A stretch of DNA of 64,000 bases from an uncultured Bacteroidales bacterium (GTDB lineage Bacteria; Bacteroidota; Bacteroidia; Bacteroidales; Muribaculaceae). This document shows, piece by piece, positions 25,430 to 34,227 of the stretch. The notes beneath the pieces are model-generated. The model ran no database searches and was not told where the DNA came from. It was given only the letters and a program-made list of their open reading frames with translations. Every line of letters starts with the position of its first letter. The first letter of the stretch is position 1. A program made the position numbers and the translations under genes. Location of the stretch: the NCBI GenBank assembly GCA_900542185.1, contig UQMZ01000010.1, forward strand, positions 1 through 64,000, in the 5' to 3' direction.

Positions 25430-26022
25430 AAGAGCTTACCAACCACTCGGTTCCGCGCTATTCGCGCGATGATATGTCCCGTGCCCTCGAAACACTGCGC
25501 AACGGCGGCGTCATACTGTATCCCACCGACACCATCTGGGGTCTTGGCTGCGACGCCACAAACCCGGAGGCCGTTGAAAAGATCTACTTCCTGAAGGGGC
25601 GCTCCGAATCCAAAGCCATGCTTGCTTTAGTGGGCAACGAAGGACAATTGCAAAACTGTGTACAACATATACCGGAGATCAGCTGGGAACTGATCGAGGC
25701 GGCCGTACGCCCCCTGACCATCATCTACGACCATCCTAAAGGACTTGCACACAACATGCTGGCACCGGACGGCAGCGTGGGCATACGCATCACGTCGGAG
25801 AACTTCAGCCGTACCTTGTGCCAGCGTTTCGGCAAACCCATCGTCTCCACGTCCGCCAACCGCAGCGGCATGAAGTCGCCCAAGACATTTGCCGAAATCA
25901 GCGACGACATCAAGTCGAAAGTAGACTACATAGTAGAGTATGGCCGCGGCAACAACCTCCCCGCCACCGCCTCCGACATCATCAAAATCTCCGACGGCGG
26001 CCTCGTCAAGGTAATCCGATGA
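25426..26022 (+). CDS. tsaC: L-threonylcarbamoyladenylate synthase
   Basis: The 198-residue single-domain enzyme uses threonine, bicarbonate and ATP to make threonylcarbamoyl-AMP for the universal tRNA t6A37 modification. Conserved features are YPTDTIWGLGCDA (about 32-44), the KxR-type stretch FLKGRSESKAM, VGIRIT and the SxN motif STSANRSG. These separate it from the YciO-type paralogue at 1146-1745. No Sua5 C-terminal domain is present. It is translationally coupled to the PAP2 phosphatase upstream. A hairpin made of inverted 9-bp arrays follows the stop. Confidence 0.93.
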   Translation: MKELTNHSVPRYSRDDMSRALETLRNGGVILYPTDTIWGLGCDATNPEAVEKIYFLKGRSESKAMLALVGNEGQLQNCVQHIPEISWELIEAAVRPLTIIYDHPKGLAHNMLAPDGSVGIRITSENFSRTLCQRFGKPIVSTSANRSGMKSPKTFAEISDDIKSKVDYIVEYGRGNNLPATASDIIKISDGGLVKVIR

Positions 26023-26036
26023 ACCGTTGGGCCAGT

Positions 26037-26136
26037 TTAAAAAGTTGAAAGAGTTTAGGAAGTTAAGACAATACAGCAGAGGCTTCAATAGTCGCACTAT
26101 TATCTTAACTTTCTTAACTTTATAAACTCCCTAAAC
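26037..26136. repeat. inverted arrays of 9-bp repeats after tsaC
   Basis: The left arm (26037-26068) has about three to four 9-bp units of AAAGAGTTT type. The right arm (26103-26136) has four units of CTTAACTTT / CTAAACTCA type in reverse orientation. The two arms can pair with imperfections. They lie between tsaC and the larger terminator hairpin. Confidence 0.6.
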
Positions 26137-26137
26137 T

Positions 26138-26198
26138 CACCATATAAAGAGAGAAAGGACTGCCCGCTATCGGCAGCCCCTTCTCTCTTTATATGGTG
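26138..26198. terminator. bidirectional terminator between tsaC and the bL38 gene
   Basis: A perfect 18-bp stem (26138-26155 with 26181-26198) is topped by an inner CTGCC/GGCAG stem. It serves the convergent tsaC and rpmB-rpmG-bL38 transcripts. Confidence 0.85.
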
Positions 26199-26207
26199 TC
26201 TTGTTGT

Positions 26208-26357
26208 TTACTTCAATGCGTCCTTTACTGCATCGTTGGGTACCATCTCCTCTTTGAAGACGTAAGCGCCGGTCTTAGGCGACTTCTCCATCTTGATTAC
26301 TTTCGAATATGTACGGCCCTCACCTTTCTGGATAGAGGCCACTGTTTTCTTTGCCAT
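26208..26357 (-). CDS. Bacteroidetes ribosomal protein bL38 (DUF4295)
   Basis: A 49-residue basic protein begins MAKKTVASIQKGEGRTYSK and ends NDAVKDALK. It matches the DUF4295 family, found next to rpmB and rpmG in Bacteroidetes. Members have been reported as a phylum-specific large-subunit protein (bL38) in the Flavobacterium johnsoniae ribosome; I cite this from memory. It starts 12 bp after the rpmG stop and ends just before the large terminator hairpin, so it is the third gene of the operon. Confidence 0.85.
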   Translation of the reverse strand: MAKKTVASIQKGEGRTYSKVIKMEKSPKTGAYVFKEEMVPNDAVKDALK

Positions 26358-26369
26358 TGGTCAGGGGTA

Positions 26370-26558
26370 TTATTTGATTTCCTTGTGGATGGTGTACTTC
26401 TTCAGGATCGGGTTGTACTTCTTGAGTTCCAGACGACCTGTAGTGTTCTTGCGGTTCTTTGTGGTGATGTAACGTGACATACCGGGCATGCCGCTTGCCT
26501 TATGTTCGGTGCATTCCAGGATTACCTGAACGCGATTGCCTTTTGCTTTCTTTGCCAT
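26370..26558 (-). CDS. rpmG: 50S ribosomal protein bL33
   Basis: The 62-residue basic protein has the bL33 sequence [19 protein letters not shown] through [19 protein letters not shown] and YTIHKEIK. It sits near the E site of the large subunit. The zinc-binding Cys pairs of the C+ form are absent (a single Cys at 16), so this is the zinc-independent type and should be insensitive to zinc-limitation swapping. It is the middle gene of rpmB-rpmG-bL38, with 15 bp to rpmB. Confidence 0.96.
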   Translation of the reverse strand: MAKKAKGNRVQVILECTEHKASGMPGMSRYITTKNRKNTTGRLELKKYNPILKKYTIHKEIK

Positions 26559-26573
26559 TTTGTTCGCGATGCT

Positions 26574-26837
26574 TTAGAAGGAAAGAATTTTGATATCACG
26601 AAGGTCGAGGTTGCCCTCGGCTTCAGCCTTGCGGATAGCGGCGTTGAGACCGATCTTGTTGATGGTGCGCAGTGCGGCGCAGCTCAGGGTCAGCTCAATC
26701 CACATGTTCTGCTCTACCCAATAGAATTTCTTCGTGTGCAAGTTTACCTCGAACTTGCGTTTCGTGCGGCGCTTCGAGTGGGAAACGTTATTGCCCACCG
26801 ATGCCTTTTTGCCTGTGATCTGACAAGTTTTAGCCAT
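26574..26837 (-). CDS. rpmB: 50S ribosomal protein bL28
   Basis: The 87-residue product matches bL28: [20 protein letters not shown], then [20 protein letters not shown], and [15 protein letters not shown] near the C-terminus. It is a structural protein of the large subunit needed for assembly. It is the first gene of the operon, about 130 bp behind a good promoter, and lies downstream of lpxA on the same strand. Confidence 0.97.
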   Translation of the reverse strand: MAKTCQITGKKASVGNNVSHSKRRTKRKFEVNLHTKKFYWVEQNMWIELTLSCAALRTINKIGLNAAIRKAEAEGNLDLRDIKILSF

Positions 26838-26969
26838 GGCTGTAACTTATTCTTGTTTCGATGTGAATACTATAAATGAATTCTATCATTTGTGTAGACA
26901 TCTCAGTTCTCATATCATCGCTGAATGCATCTTTTCAGCAACTTTTCAGGATGCTCCACAAAACGTCTG

Positions 26970-27001
26970 CAAAATTACAAAAAAATTCCGAACTCACCAA
27001 G
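26970..27001 (-). promoter_or_regulatory. rpmB operon promoter
   Basis: On the minus strand CTTG (one mismatch to TTTG; 26998-27001), 20 bp, then TAATTTTG (26970-26977). The leader would be about 125 nt, long enough for autoregulation by a ribosomal protein, although I see no specific structure. Confidence 0.6.
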
Positions 27002-27017
27002 CAAACGGGCAAAAAAC

Positions 27018-27818
27018 CTACATCATGTCGCGGTCGTCAAGGCGGATGGCCGCGATCTTGTATTTGTGGTTGCGCACGAAGTTCACGATGGCGTCGCGTT
27101 CCGGGCCTTGATCCACATCGGCCTCGATGCGCCGCAATGCGTTGAAAGTCGATGTGTTGCTCTGGTATATATGCCGGAAGCACTTGGCGATATTGTCGAT
27201 GGTCTCCTCCGGGAATTTGCCTTTACGCAGTATAAAGGCGTTCACGCCGTAATACACTATGGGATTATGGGCCATGATGGCATACGGCGGCACATTGCTG
27301 TTGACGCGGCAACCGCCCTTGATCAGCACCCACTGCCCTATCTCGCATCCCTCGTGCACCAAGGCCGAACTGCTGAGTATGCAGAAGTCGTTGATCTTCA
27401 CTTCACCGGCTATCTTGACCGAATTGCCCAAAACCACATGATTGCCGATCTGCGAGTCATGCCCTATATGCGTCTGCGCCATGATGAAGGAGTCGTTGCC
27501 AATGATGGTGGCGCGGTCCTTATAGATGGACCGATTGATGATGACGTGTTCGCGGATGGTGTTGTTGTCACCTATCACCACACCCGACGGGTCACCCTTC
27601 CAGCGGAAGTCCTGTGGAGTGGCTGCGATGATGCAACCTTCGTAGAAGTGGCAGTTTCTGCCGATACGGGCCCCGTCTAATATCGAGACATGGGGGCGGA
27701 CTACACAGCCGTCGCCTATTACGGTGTTCCTGTCGATGTAGGCGAATGCCATTACCGTTACATTCTCGCCTATCTGCGCCTCCGGGTGCACATAGGCCAA
27801 TGGACTGATTGTGTTCAT
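27018..27818 (-). CDS. lpxA: acyl-ACP--UDP-N-acetylglucosamine O-acyltransferase
   Basis: The 266-residue product catalyses the first step of lipid A synthesis. The N-terminal left-handed beta helix is built from hexapeptide repeats (about 1-185, for example IGENVTVMAFAYIDRNTVIG). The catalytic His is in the THIGHD segment (about 119-124). The C-terminal helical domain (about 190-260) contains VNAFILRKGK. Length and end-to-end pattern fit LpxA rather than LpxD. It lies alone downstream of the efflux operon, away from lpxD, lpxC and fabZ, so this may be a second copy or a relocated gene. I see no clear promoter between the hairpin at 27884-27913 and its start. Confidence 0.9.
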   Translation of the reverse strand: MNTISPLAYVHPEAQIGENVTVMAFAYIDRNTVIGDGCVVRPHVSILDGARIGRNCHFYEGCIIAATPQDFRWKGDPSGVVIGDNNTIREHVIINRSIYKDRATIIGNDSFIMAQTHIGHDSQIGNHVVLGNSVKIAGEVKINDFCILSSSALVHEGCEIGQWVLIKGGCRVNSNVPPYAIMAHNPIVYYGVNAFILRKGKFPEETIDNIAKCFRHIYQSNTSTFNALRRIEADVDQGPERDAIVNFVRNHKYKIAAIRLDDRDMM

Positions 27819-27883
27819 GATAGTGGAGTTTTTATGGTATATTTGCCCGTTGATAGGTCCCTCCGGGCCTATAGGCTATCGGT

Positions 27884-27913
27884 ACCTCAAGGCTCCGCAA
27901 GGAGCCTTGAGGT
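27884..27913 (-). terminator. hairpin after the efflux operon
   Basis: A perfect 13-bp stem (27884-27896 with 27901-27913) closes a GCAA tetraloop. It follows the outer-membrane factor stop by 11 bp and precedes lpxA. No T-run follows on the minus strand, so read-through into lpxA is possible. The T-run lies on the plus side. Confidence 0.65.
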
Positions 27914-27923
27914 GATTTTTATA

Positions 27924-29300
27924 TCAGCGTCCTCCGCCTACCGCCTGATAGAGCGATATGCACGCCGACACCTTGTTGTGCCAGCAGCTCAGGCTTGACA
28001 TCTGGGCGTTAAGCAGGCTGGACTGGGCCGTCAAAACTTCCAGGTAGGTAGTTTTCTGGTCCAAAGATAATAATTCCTGCGTATATTCCACAGATTTTTC
28101 CAGACTTTCTATCTGTTTTAGCACATATTCGCGCTTTTCGTGGTTGTTCCGGTACTTCGAGAGGGCGTCGCTGACGTCGGCCGATGCCGACAGCACGGTG
28201 TTCTCGAAGTTGTTCATGGCCTGCTGCTGGCGCAGTTTAGCCACCTTCAGGTTGGCTATGTTCTGGCCTCTGGAAAAGAGAGGCGCAGTCAGCTGGCCGG
28301 CCAATTGCAGGAAGAACTTGCCGGGATTCTGCACCATCGAGCCAAGCAGGTTGGTAAATCCTCCCTGCGCCGTGATGTTCAGGCTGGGATAGAATGCCGC
28401 GCGGGCCGAGCTGGTATTGTAGTAAGCGGCTGCGAGTCCGCGCTCTGCGGCGCGCACGTCGGGACGCTGTGCCAGATAGCTCATCGGCACGCCCCGGTCG
28501 GGATCAACGGGGAGATTGAATTCCAGGCTGTTGGTCACGTCATAGTCGTTGTAATGCTCGTGTAGCAGCAACGCCATGGTGTTGTTCAGCTCGTGGATGT
28601 TCTGGCGTATGTCGGGAATCGACGACATGATGCTCCAGTAGTTTGCGGCGCTCTGCACCACAGCGGCCTCGTTGACGTAGGCGGCCTCCTTCATCAGCTT
28701 CATCGACTCCACCTGGTCCTTCCATATCACGGATGTGCGCTCGGTCAGGTCCAGCTGCTGGTGCAGCAGCACCAGGCTGTAGTACACGTTGGCCACGGCC
28801 GAGATTACCTGCGAGCGTGTGGCGGCCTGATATTCCTCCATCTGCTCCAGCGACACCTTGGCGCCGCGTTTACGGTTCAGGATCTTGCCGAATACGTCTA
28901 TCTCCCATTGCACCGACAACGGAATTGTGTAGGACCATGTGTCCATGTTGCCGCTGCCGTACTTGGCGGCGCCGCCGTTGGGACTCAGAGCGACTGCGGG
29001 GAAATAGCTCAGCTTGGCTCCCTGCAGCTGGGCCTGCGCCATCTTCACGTTCAGCACGGCGTTGTCTATGTCGGTGTTCTGCTCCAGTGCCTTTCGGATG
29101 TACCCCTGCAGGATCGGGTCGGTAAACACCTGCTCCCAGCCCAGGTAGGGCAGCGACAGTGAATCCACTGTCTGCTGCTCGGCCTGTGCCAGCTCGTTGA
29201 CATACCGGTTCTCCACCGGCATCTCGTATTTCTTGTATATGCCGCAGCTTGTCAGCATCACCGACACCACTGCAACAATTATATATTTACTTGCTTTCAT
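27924..29300 (-). CDS. outer-membrane efflux lipoprotein (TolC/OprM family)
   Basis: The 458-residue product forms the outer-membrane exit duct of a tripartite pump. The lipobox is LTSC (Cys19), followed by KYEMPVENRYV as in NodT-type factors. Two repeats of long coiled-coil helices and short beta strands follow. The segment LAQRPDVRAAERGLAAAYYN (about 278-297) is typical of the family. The C-terminal helix ends VSACISLYQAVGGGR. It is the last of three efflux genes, 43 bp after the permease, with a run of decamer repeats in the gap. Confidence 0.93.
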   Translation of the reverse strand: MKASKYIIVAVVSVMLTSCGIYKKYEMPVENRYVNELAQAEQQTVDSLSLPYLGWEQVFTDPILQGYIRKALEQNTDIDNAVLNVKMAQAQLQGAKLSYFPAVALSPNGGAAKYGSGNMDTWSYTIPLSVQWEIDVFGKILNRKRGAKVSLEQMEEYQAATRSQVISAVANVYYSLVLLHQQLDLTERTSVIWKDQVESMKLMKEAAYVNEAAVVQSAANYWSIMSSIPDIRQNIHELNNTMALLLHEHYNDYDVTNSLEFNLPVDPDRGVPMSYLAQRPDVRAAERGLAAAYYNTSSARAAFYPSLNITAQGGFTNLLGSMVQNPGKFFLQLAGQLTAPLFSRGQNIANLKVAKLRQQQAMNNFENTVLSASADVSDALSKYRNNHEKREYVLKQIESLEKSVEYTQELLSLDQKTTYLEVLTAQSSLLNAQMSSLSCWHNKVSACISLYQAVGGGR

Positions 29301-29311
29301 CTTTTCTCTTA

Positions 29312-29342
29312 ATTATGCATTATGCATTGTGCATTATGCATT
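29312..29342. repeat. ATTATGCATT repeats between permease and outer-membrane factor genes
   Basis: About three overlapping ten-base ATTATGCATT-type units fill the 43-bp spacer, just before the outer-membrane factor start. A looser version of the same wording (GAATG/GCATT) precedes clpB near 60046-60080. Confidence 0.6.
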
Positions 29343-29343
29343 C

Positions 29344-32300
29344 TCAACTCTCCTTGCTGTACTGCGTGATCTCGGATCCCAGTCCGCTGTTGTCGGTGTC
29401 CTTCCACTTCATCGGGGTGAACTTCTCCTGCAGCATCTGCAATGCCACGAACAGAGCGGGCACCATCATCAGCTGCAGTATCATGCCGATCAACATACCA
29501 CCTATTGCACCTGAACCCAACGCACGGTAACCGTTGGCGCCGGCACCCGTGGCGAACATCATAGGCAACAGACCGATGATCATGGCCATTGACGTCATAA
29601 GGATAGGACGCAGACGGGCTGCGGCTCCGAGGATGGCCGACTTGACTATCGACACGCCGGCCCGTCGCCGTTCAAGTGCGAACTCGACGATAAGGATGGC
29701 GTTCTTGGCCAACAAACCGATAAGCATGATCAACGCGATCTGCAGATAGATGTTGTTGTCTATGCCCATGAACTTGGCGAAGACGAAGCTGCCCATCAGT
29801 CCGAAGGGCACGGAGAGGATAACGGCCCAGGGTATGATGTACGACTCATACTGCGCGCTCAGCAACAGGTAGACGAACAGCAGCACCAGCGCGAACACAT
29901 AACCGGTGGAGCTGGATCCCTGCTTTGCCTCCTCGCGGGTCAGACCCGAGTAGTCGTAACCGAATCCGACGGGCAGCGTCTCGGCGGCAACCTGCTCGAT
30001 GGCGGCGATTGCGTCGCCCGACGACGATCCGGGTGCCGGCGAACCGGTCACGGAAATGGAGGTAAACATGTTGAAACGGTTGATGATGTCGGGACCATAC
30101 ACGCGGGTCAGCTTCACGAAGTTGTCGATCGGAGCCATCGTGGCGCCGTTGCGCACCTTGATGCGCTTCAGTGTCTCGGGCGACACGCGCGCCTCCGGAT
30201 TGGCCTGCATCATGACACGGTACAGCTTACCGAACTTGTTGAAGTTCGAGATGTACATACCTCCGTAGTATCCCTGCAGGGTACTGAGGATGGCGTTCTG
30301 TGTCAGTCCGGCCTGCTTGATCTTGGCCACGTCCAGCTCGACCAGATACTGCGGGTACGAAGGGTTGAACGTAGAATATGCCATGGCGATCTCGGGACGG
30401 GCGTTAAGCGCGGCGATAAAATTCTGGTAAACCTTGAAGAAGTTTGTCAGGTCGCCGCCGGTCTTGTCCTGCAGTCGGATCTCGAAACCGGACGTTACCG
30501 AGTAACCGGAAATCATAGGAGGCTGGAAGAACATGATACGTCCGTCGGGAATCTGCGCGGTCTTGGCAAAGAGTTGCTGCAGGATGGCCTGCGCGCTCTC
30601 GGTCTTCTCGTCACGTTCCTCCCAGGGCTTCAGCTTGATGATGAACGATCCGTAGGTGTTGCCCTGGCCGGATACGAACGAGTAGCCGGTTATGGCGTTA
30701 CGCACCTGGATGGCAGGGATGGTGCCGCATATCGAGTCGACGCGGTCCATTACCTTCTTGGTGCGCTCCATCGACGTTGCGGGCGGCATGTCCACAACGC
30801 CCATGATGGTACCGGTGTCTTCGTTGGGCACCAGCGAGGTCGGCGTTATGGCCATGAGCCATACCAGCAGCGCGCACGCGGCGGCTACCGAGCCGAAGCT
30901 GAGCCACTTATGGTTGATAACCCAGGAGATTCCCTTGGTGTATTTGTTCTGCAGCTTATGGAACACGTTGTTGAACGCGTCGATGAAGTTCTTCTGGAAC
31001 ATGCCGATTACGCCGAGTACGGCCACGGCTATGGCCAGACAGCTCAGGACCACGTTCTCGAACTCATACCATCCCAATACCAGGAATACGATGGCGGCAA
31101 GTAGCAACAGGCTCGTCACCCATGCGGGGAACTGGAAGCCAAAGCGTTTCTTGTATGTCTGCTTCAGCACCTCGCCGGTGGCGGAATAGGCCTCCTTCAT
31201 GCGTTCGCCGAGTGGCTTGGGTTCTTCCCCTTCTTCCACATGGGGTTTCAGGAACAGGGCGCACAGGGCCGGCGACAGCGTCAATGCGTTGACGGCCGAC
31301 AGGAAGATGGCCATGGCCATGGTGAGTCCGAACTGGCGGTAGAACACTCCCGACGTACCGCCGATAAACGACACGGGGATGAACACAAGCATCATGACCA
31401 GCGTGATGGAGATCAGCGCGGATGCAATCTCGTTCATGGCGTCGATGGCAGCCATCTTCGACGACTTGTATCCCTGGTCAAGCTTGGCGTGTACCGCCTC
31501 CACCACCACTATGGCGTCATCCACCACAATCGCGATGGCCAACACAAGTGCGGAGAGTGTCAGCAGGTTCAGCGAGAACCCGAAGATATACATCAGGAAG
31601 AACGTACCTATCAACGCCACCGGGATGGCGATCATAGGAATCAGCGTGCTCCGGAAGTCCTGCAGGAAGATGAACACCACAAGGAACACGAGCAGGAACG
31701 CCTCTATCAGGGTCTTGATCACCTCGTGGATGGAGGCGAACAGGAACTGGTTCACGTCCATGGTGGTGATAATCTTGATTCCCTCCGGGGCATCTTTCTG
31801 GAACTTGTCGAGTTCGGCCTGGATGTCGTTCACCACCTGTGTGGCGTTCGATCCCGGGGCCTGCATTATCATGGCGGCCACACCGATCTTGCCGTTGGTC
31901 GTAGAATGGAAACCGTACGACAGTCGGCCCAATTCCACATCGGCCACGTCGCTCAGGCGCAGTATCTCGCCCTCCGGAGTAGCGCGGATTATGATGTCGC
32001 CGAATTCCTTCTCGTCAGTCAGACGTCCCTTGTAGCGCATCACATACTGGAATGACTGGTTGCCGTTCTCACCGAACTGGCCGGGAGCGGCCTCGATGTT
32101 CTGCTCGGCCAGTGCGGCAGTGATGTCACCGGGCATCAGGCCGTACTGGGCCATAGCCTCTGGCTTCAGCCATATACGCATGGAGTAGTCGGCGCCCATC
32201 ACCATCGCCTCGCCCACACCGGGTACACGCTTGATTACCGGGATGATGTTGATGGCGGCGTAGTTCTCCACGAATTCCTCGGAGTAATTGCCCGAGTCGG

Positions 32301-32733
32301 CATACACGTTGAACACCATCAGCATTGAGCTCTGGCGTTTCTGCGTGATGACACCCACCTGGTTCACCTCCGACGGCAGGAAGCTGGCGGCCTTGGCCAC
32401 ACGGTTCTGTACGTCGACGGCGGCCATGTCGGGGTCAGTGCCTGCCTTGAAATATACCTGGATCTGAGCCGATCCGTTGTTGGCGGCCGTAGAGTACATG
32501 TAGTCCATGTTCTCGGCGCCGTTTATCTGCTCCTCAAGCGGGGCTATCACCGAATTCAGCACTGCCTGTGCGTTCGCACCCGTATAGGTGGTCGATACCG
32601 AAATGGTAGGCGGCGCGATGTTCGGGTATTGCTCGATAGGGAGCGCCATCAGGCCCAAGATACCCAACAGCACGATGAAGATGGAGATCACCGTACTTAG
32701 TACCGGCCTGTTGATGAATGTACTTAGTTTCAT
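29344..32733 (-). CDS. RND multidrug efflux permease (HAE1 family)
   Basis: The 1129-residue inner-membrane proton antiporter expels hydrophobic or amphiphilic drugs, bile salts or similar compounds. Features are the N-terminal helix FINRPVLSTVISIFIVLLG, YPNIAPPTISVS at the porter start, the proton-relay pair in AIVVDDAIVVVEAV in helix 4, and a second half beginning near 600 with the same fold. It is 80-90 residues longer than AcrB, partly through an insert of extra membrane and charged sequence at about 500-620 (EEGEEPKPLGERMKEAYS). It lies between the adaptor gene (20 bp) and the outer-membrane factor. Confidence 0.95.
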   Translation of the reverse strand: MKLSTFINRPVLSTVISIFIVLLGILGLMALPIEQYPNIAPPTISVSTTYTGANAQAVLNSVIAPLEEQINGAENMDYMYSTAANNGSAQIQVYFKAGTDPDMAAVDVQNRVAKAASFLPSEVNQVGVITQKRQSSMLMVFNVYADSGNYSEEFVENYAAINIIPVIKRVPGVGEAMVMGADYSMRIWLKPEAMAQYGLMPGDITAALAEQNIEAAPGQFGENGNQSFQYVMRYKGRLTDEKEFGDIIIRATPEGEILRLSDVADVELGRLSYGFHSTTNGKIGVAAMIMQAPGSNATQVVNDIQAELDKFQKDAPEGIKIITTMDVNQFLFASIHEVIKTLIEAFLLVFLVVFIFLQDFRSTLIPMIAIPVALIGTFFLMYIFGFSLNLLTLSALVLAIAIVVDDAIVVVEAVHAKLDQGYKSSKMAAIDAMNEIASALISITLVMMLVFIPVSFIGGTSGVFYRQFGLTMAMAIFLSAVNALTLSPALCALFLKPHVEEGEEPKPLGERMKEAYSATGEVLKQTYKKRFGFQFPAWVTSLLLLAAIVFLVLGWYEFENVVLSCLAIAVAVLGVIGMFQKNFIDAFNNVFHKLQNKYTKGISWVINHKWLSFGSVAAACALLVWLMAITPTSLVPNEDTGTIMGVVDMPPATSMERTKKVMDRVDSICGTIPAIQVRNAITGYSFVSGQGNTYGSFIIKLKPWEERDEKTESAQAILQQLFAKTAQIPDGRIMFFQPPMISGYSVTSGFEIRLQDKTGGDLTNFFKVYQNFIAALNARPEIAMAYSTFNPSYPQYLVELDVAKIKQAGLTQNAILSTLQGYYGGMYISNFNKFGKLYRVMMQANPEARVSPETLKRIKVRNGATMAPIDNFVKLTRVYGPDIINRFNMFTSISVTGSPAPGSSSGDAIAAIEQVAAETLPVGFGYDYSGLTREEAKQGSSSTGYVFALVLLFVYLLLSAQYESYIIPWAVILSVPFGLMGSFVFAKFMGIDNNIYLQIALIMLIGLLAKNAILIVEFALERRRAGVSIVKSAILGAAARLRPILMTSMAMIIGLLPMMFATGAGANGYRALGSGAIGGMLIGMILQLMMVPALFVALQMLQEKFTPMKWKDTDNSGLGSEITQYSKES

Positions 32734-32753
32734 AACACTTCCTGAGCTTGTTC

Positions 32754-33875
32754 TTACTTCTTAGGCTTGATCACCATGTCGTCCTTCACGGAGATACCCA
32801 CGCCCTCCACTACAACCTGCTGGCCGGGTTTCAGACCGCCGGTCACGATGTAGTTCTTGCCGTCGTTGTCCTCGGAAATTGTGATGGGCGTGCTGTGTAC
32901 CTTGTTGGAGTCACCCACAACGTAGACGAACTTCATGTCCTGCATCTCGTATGTGGCTGCCTGGGGCACCATCATCACGTTGTTGTGAATCTGCGGGATC
33001 ATGATCTGGCCGGTGTTGCCGCTGTGCAGCATGCCGTCGGGGTTGGGGAACACGGCCTTGGCCGATGCAGCGCCTGTAGCGGGATCGATCACTCCGGAAA
33101 TAGCCGTGATCTTGCCGGGCTGGGCGTAACGCTCGCCGTTGGCCAGCTGGAGCGTCACGGCCGGCATGGCCTTGATGGCCTCGGCTATGGTGCGGCGTCC
33201 GTTGTCGGTCAGCGCCAGGATGTCCTTCTCGTTCAACGAGAAATAAGCGTTCATATCGCCGTTGTTGGAGATGACGGTAAGCTCCGTCTGAGGCGACACC
33301 AGCGAACCTTCTTTGAAGGGAATTGAACCTACCAGACCGCTGATGGGTGCCGTAATGGTGGCGTACGACAAGTTCTTACGCGCCGACGAGAGGTTGGCGG
33401 CTGCCTGTGCGTACTGAGCCTTGGCGGCGTTCAGGGCGTCCACTGATGTCTGGTAAGCCGGAGCCGAGATTATGTTTTTGTCAAGAAGTATCTTATTGTT
33501 GTTGGCGTTTGTCTGCGCGGTGTTGACGTTGGCCTGAGCCACCTGCAGTCCTGCCTGGGCTGCATCCACTGCGGCCTTAAGCGTCACCTGGTCGATGGCG
33601 AACAGAACCTGGCCCGCACGTACCTGCTGGCCCTCCTCGATGTAGACTTTGGTCAGTATGCCCTGGATCTGCGGACGTATCTGCACGTCGTTCTCTCCTT
33701 CCAGGGTCGTCGGGATACCGGTCTCCAGAGTGGCGTCTTCCTCGCCTACAGTGATGACGGCCAGCTCCGGAACCTGCTGGCCCTGCTGCTGCTGTCCCTT
33801 ACCTTTGCATCCCGTAATCATAGCCGCACCTATCGTCATTACGGCCATTCCAATGCAAACTCTTTTCGTATTCAT
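32754..33875 (-). CDS. RND efflux periplasmic adaptor lipoprotein
   Basis: The 373-residue membrane-fusion protein links permease and duct. The lipobox is ITGC (Cys23), then a Lys/Gln-rich stretch. The lipoyl half-motif IEEGQQVRAGQVLFAID is near 78-94. An Ala/Gln/Asn-rich helical hairpin (about 100-165) follows, then the second lipoyl half, a beta-barrel domain and a membrane-proximal domain ending GISVKDDMVIKPKK. It is the first gene of the operon. The leader is about 245 nt and contains the REP cluster at 33914-34080. Confidence 0.95.
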   Translation of the reverse strand: MNTKRVCIGMAVMTIGAAMITGCKGKGQQQQGQQVPELAVITVGEEDATLETGIPTTLEGENDVQIRPQIQGILTKVYIEEGQQVRAGQVLFAIDQVTLKAAVDAAQAGLQVAQANVNTAQTNANNNKILLDKNIISAPAYQTSVDALNAAKAQYAQAAANLSSARKNLSYATITAPISGLVGSIPFKEGSLVSPQTELTVISNNGDMNAYFSLNEKDILALTDNGRRTIAEAIKAMPAVTLQLANGERYAQPGKITAISGVIDPATGAASAKAVFPNPDGMLHSGNTGQIMIPQIHNNVMMVPQAATYEMQDMKFVYVVGDSNKVHSTPITISEDNDGKNYIVTGGLKPGQQVVVEGVGISVKDDMVIKPKK

Positions 33876-33913
33876 ATATCACTCTTTGATTATTATTTCG
33901 TCATTATCCAGCC

Positions 33914-34080
33914 GGGGCCTACGCCCCTCGCCCACATTACCGGGGCTAAAGGCCCCTCGCCCCAACTAACCCGCCCGCTTCAGGCGGCTCAGTTTATCCG
34001 CCGACTCCACGCGCCTCGGTTTCTGGGCCAATACCAGGCGGGTTGGTTCTGGCACGGAGCTTCCAGCTCCGTCCGGAGCT
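33914..34080. repeat. REP-type palindrome cluster in the efflux operon leader
   Basis: Two GGGGC/GCCCC hairpins (33914-33927 and 33942-33956) are followed by AACTAACCCGCC (33964 onward), about 60 bp of variable sequence, then CAGGCGGGTTGGTTCTGGC and the hairpin ACGGAGCT-TCC-AGCTCCGT (34054-34072). The order is the same as that of 43074-43255 read in reverse. It lies between the efflux promoter and start codon, so it is transcribed. Confidence 0.75.
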
Positions 34081-34127
34081 CGCCCCCTTTTCGCTCCCTG
34101 AAAACCCAAATCCGTATTTTAGTTTTG

Positions 34128-34158
34128 CAAAATTACAAATTTTTTCACTCCCGCCAAA
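34128..34158 (-). promoter_or_regulatory. efflux operon promoter
   Basis: On the minus strand TTTG (34155-34158), 19 bp, then TAATTTTG (34128-34135) is a full consensus. It sits between the ftsH terminator and the REP cluster. Confidence 0.75.
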
Positions 34159-34192
34159 ATTTATAACAATTTTTAATGCTAAAAGGGTGCGC

Positions 34193-34219
34193 AAAAAAGG
34201 CCGCGCCCCCCGGCCCGGC
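34193..34219 (-). terminator. terminator after ftsH
   Basis: On the minus strand a G+C-rich hairpin (stem GGCCG/CGGCC, 34199-34203 with 34211-34215) is followed by six T residues (34193-34198), just after the ftsH stop. Confidence 0.7.
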
Positions 34220-34227
34220 CCTCTGTA

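Noticed and set aside
33914..34080. A riboswitch in the efflux leader
   Set aside because: The structure is explained by REP palindromes that also occur behind RAYT. No known aptamer pattern is visible.
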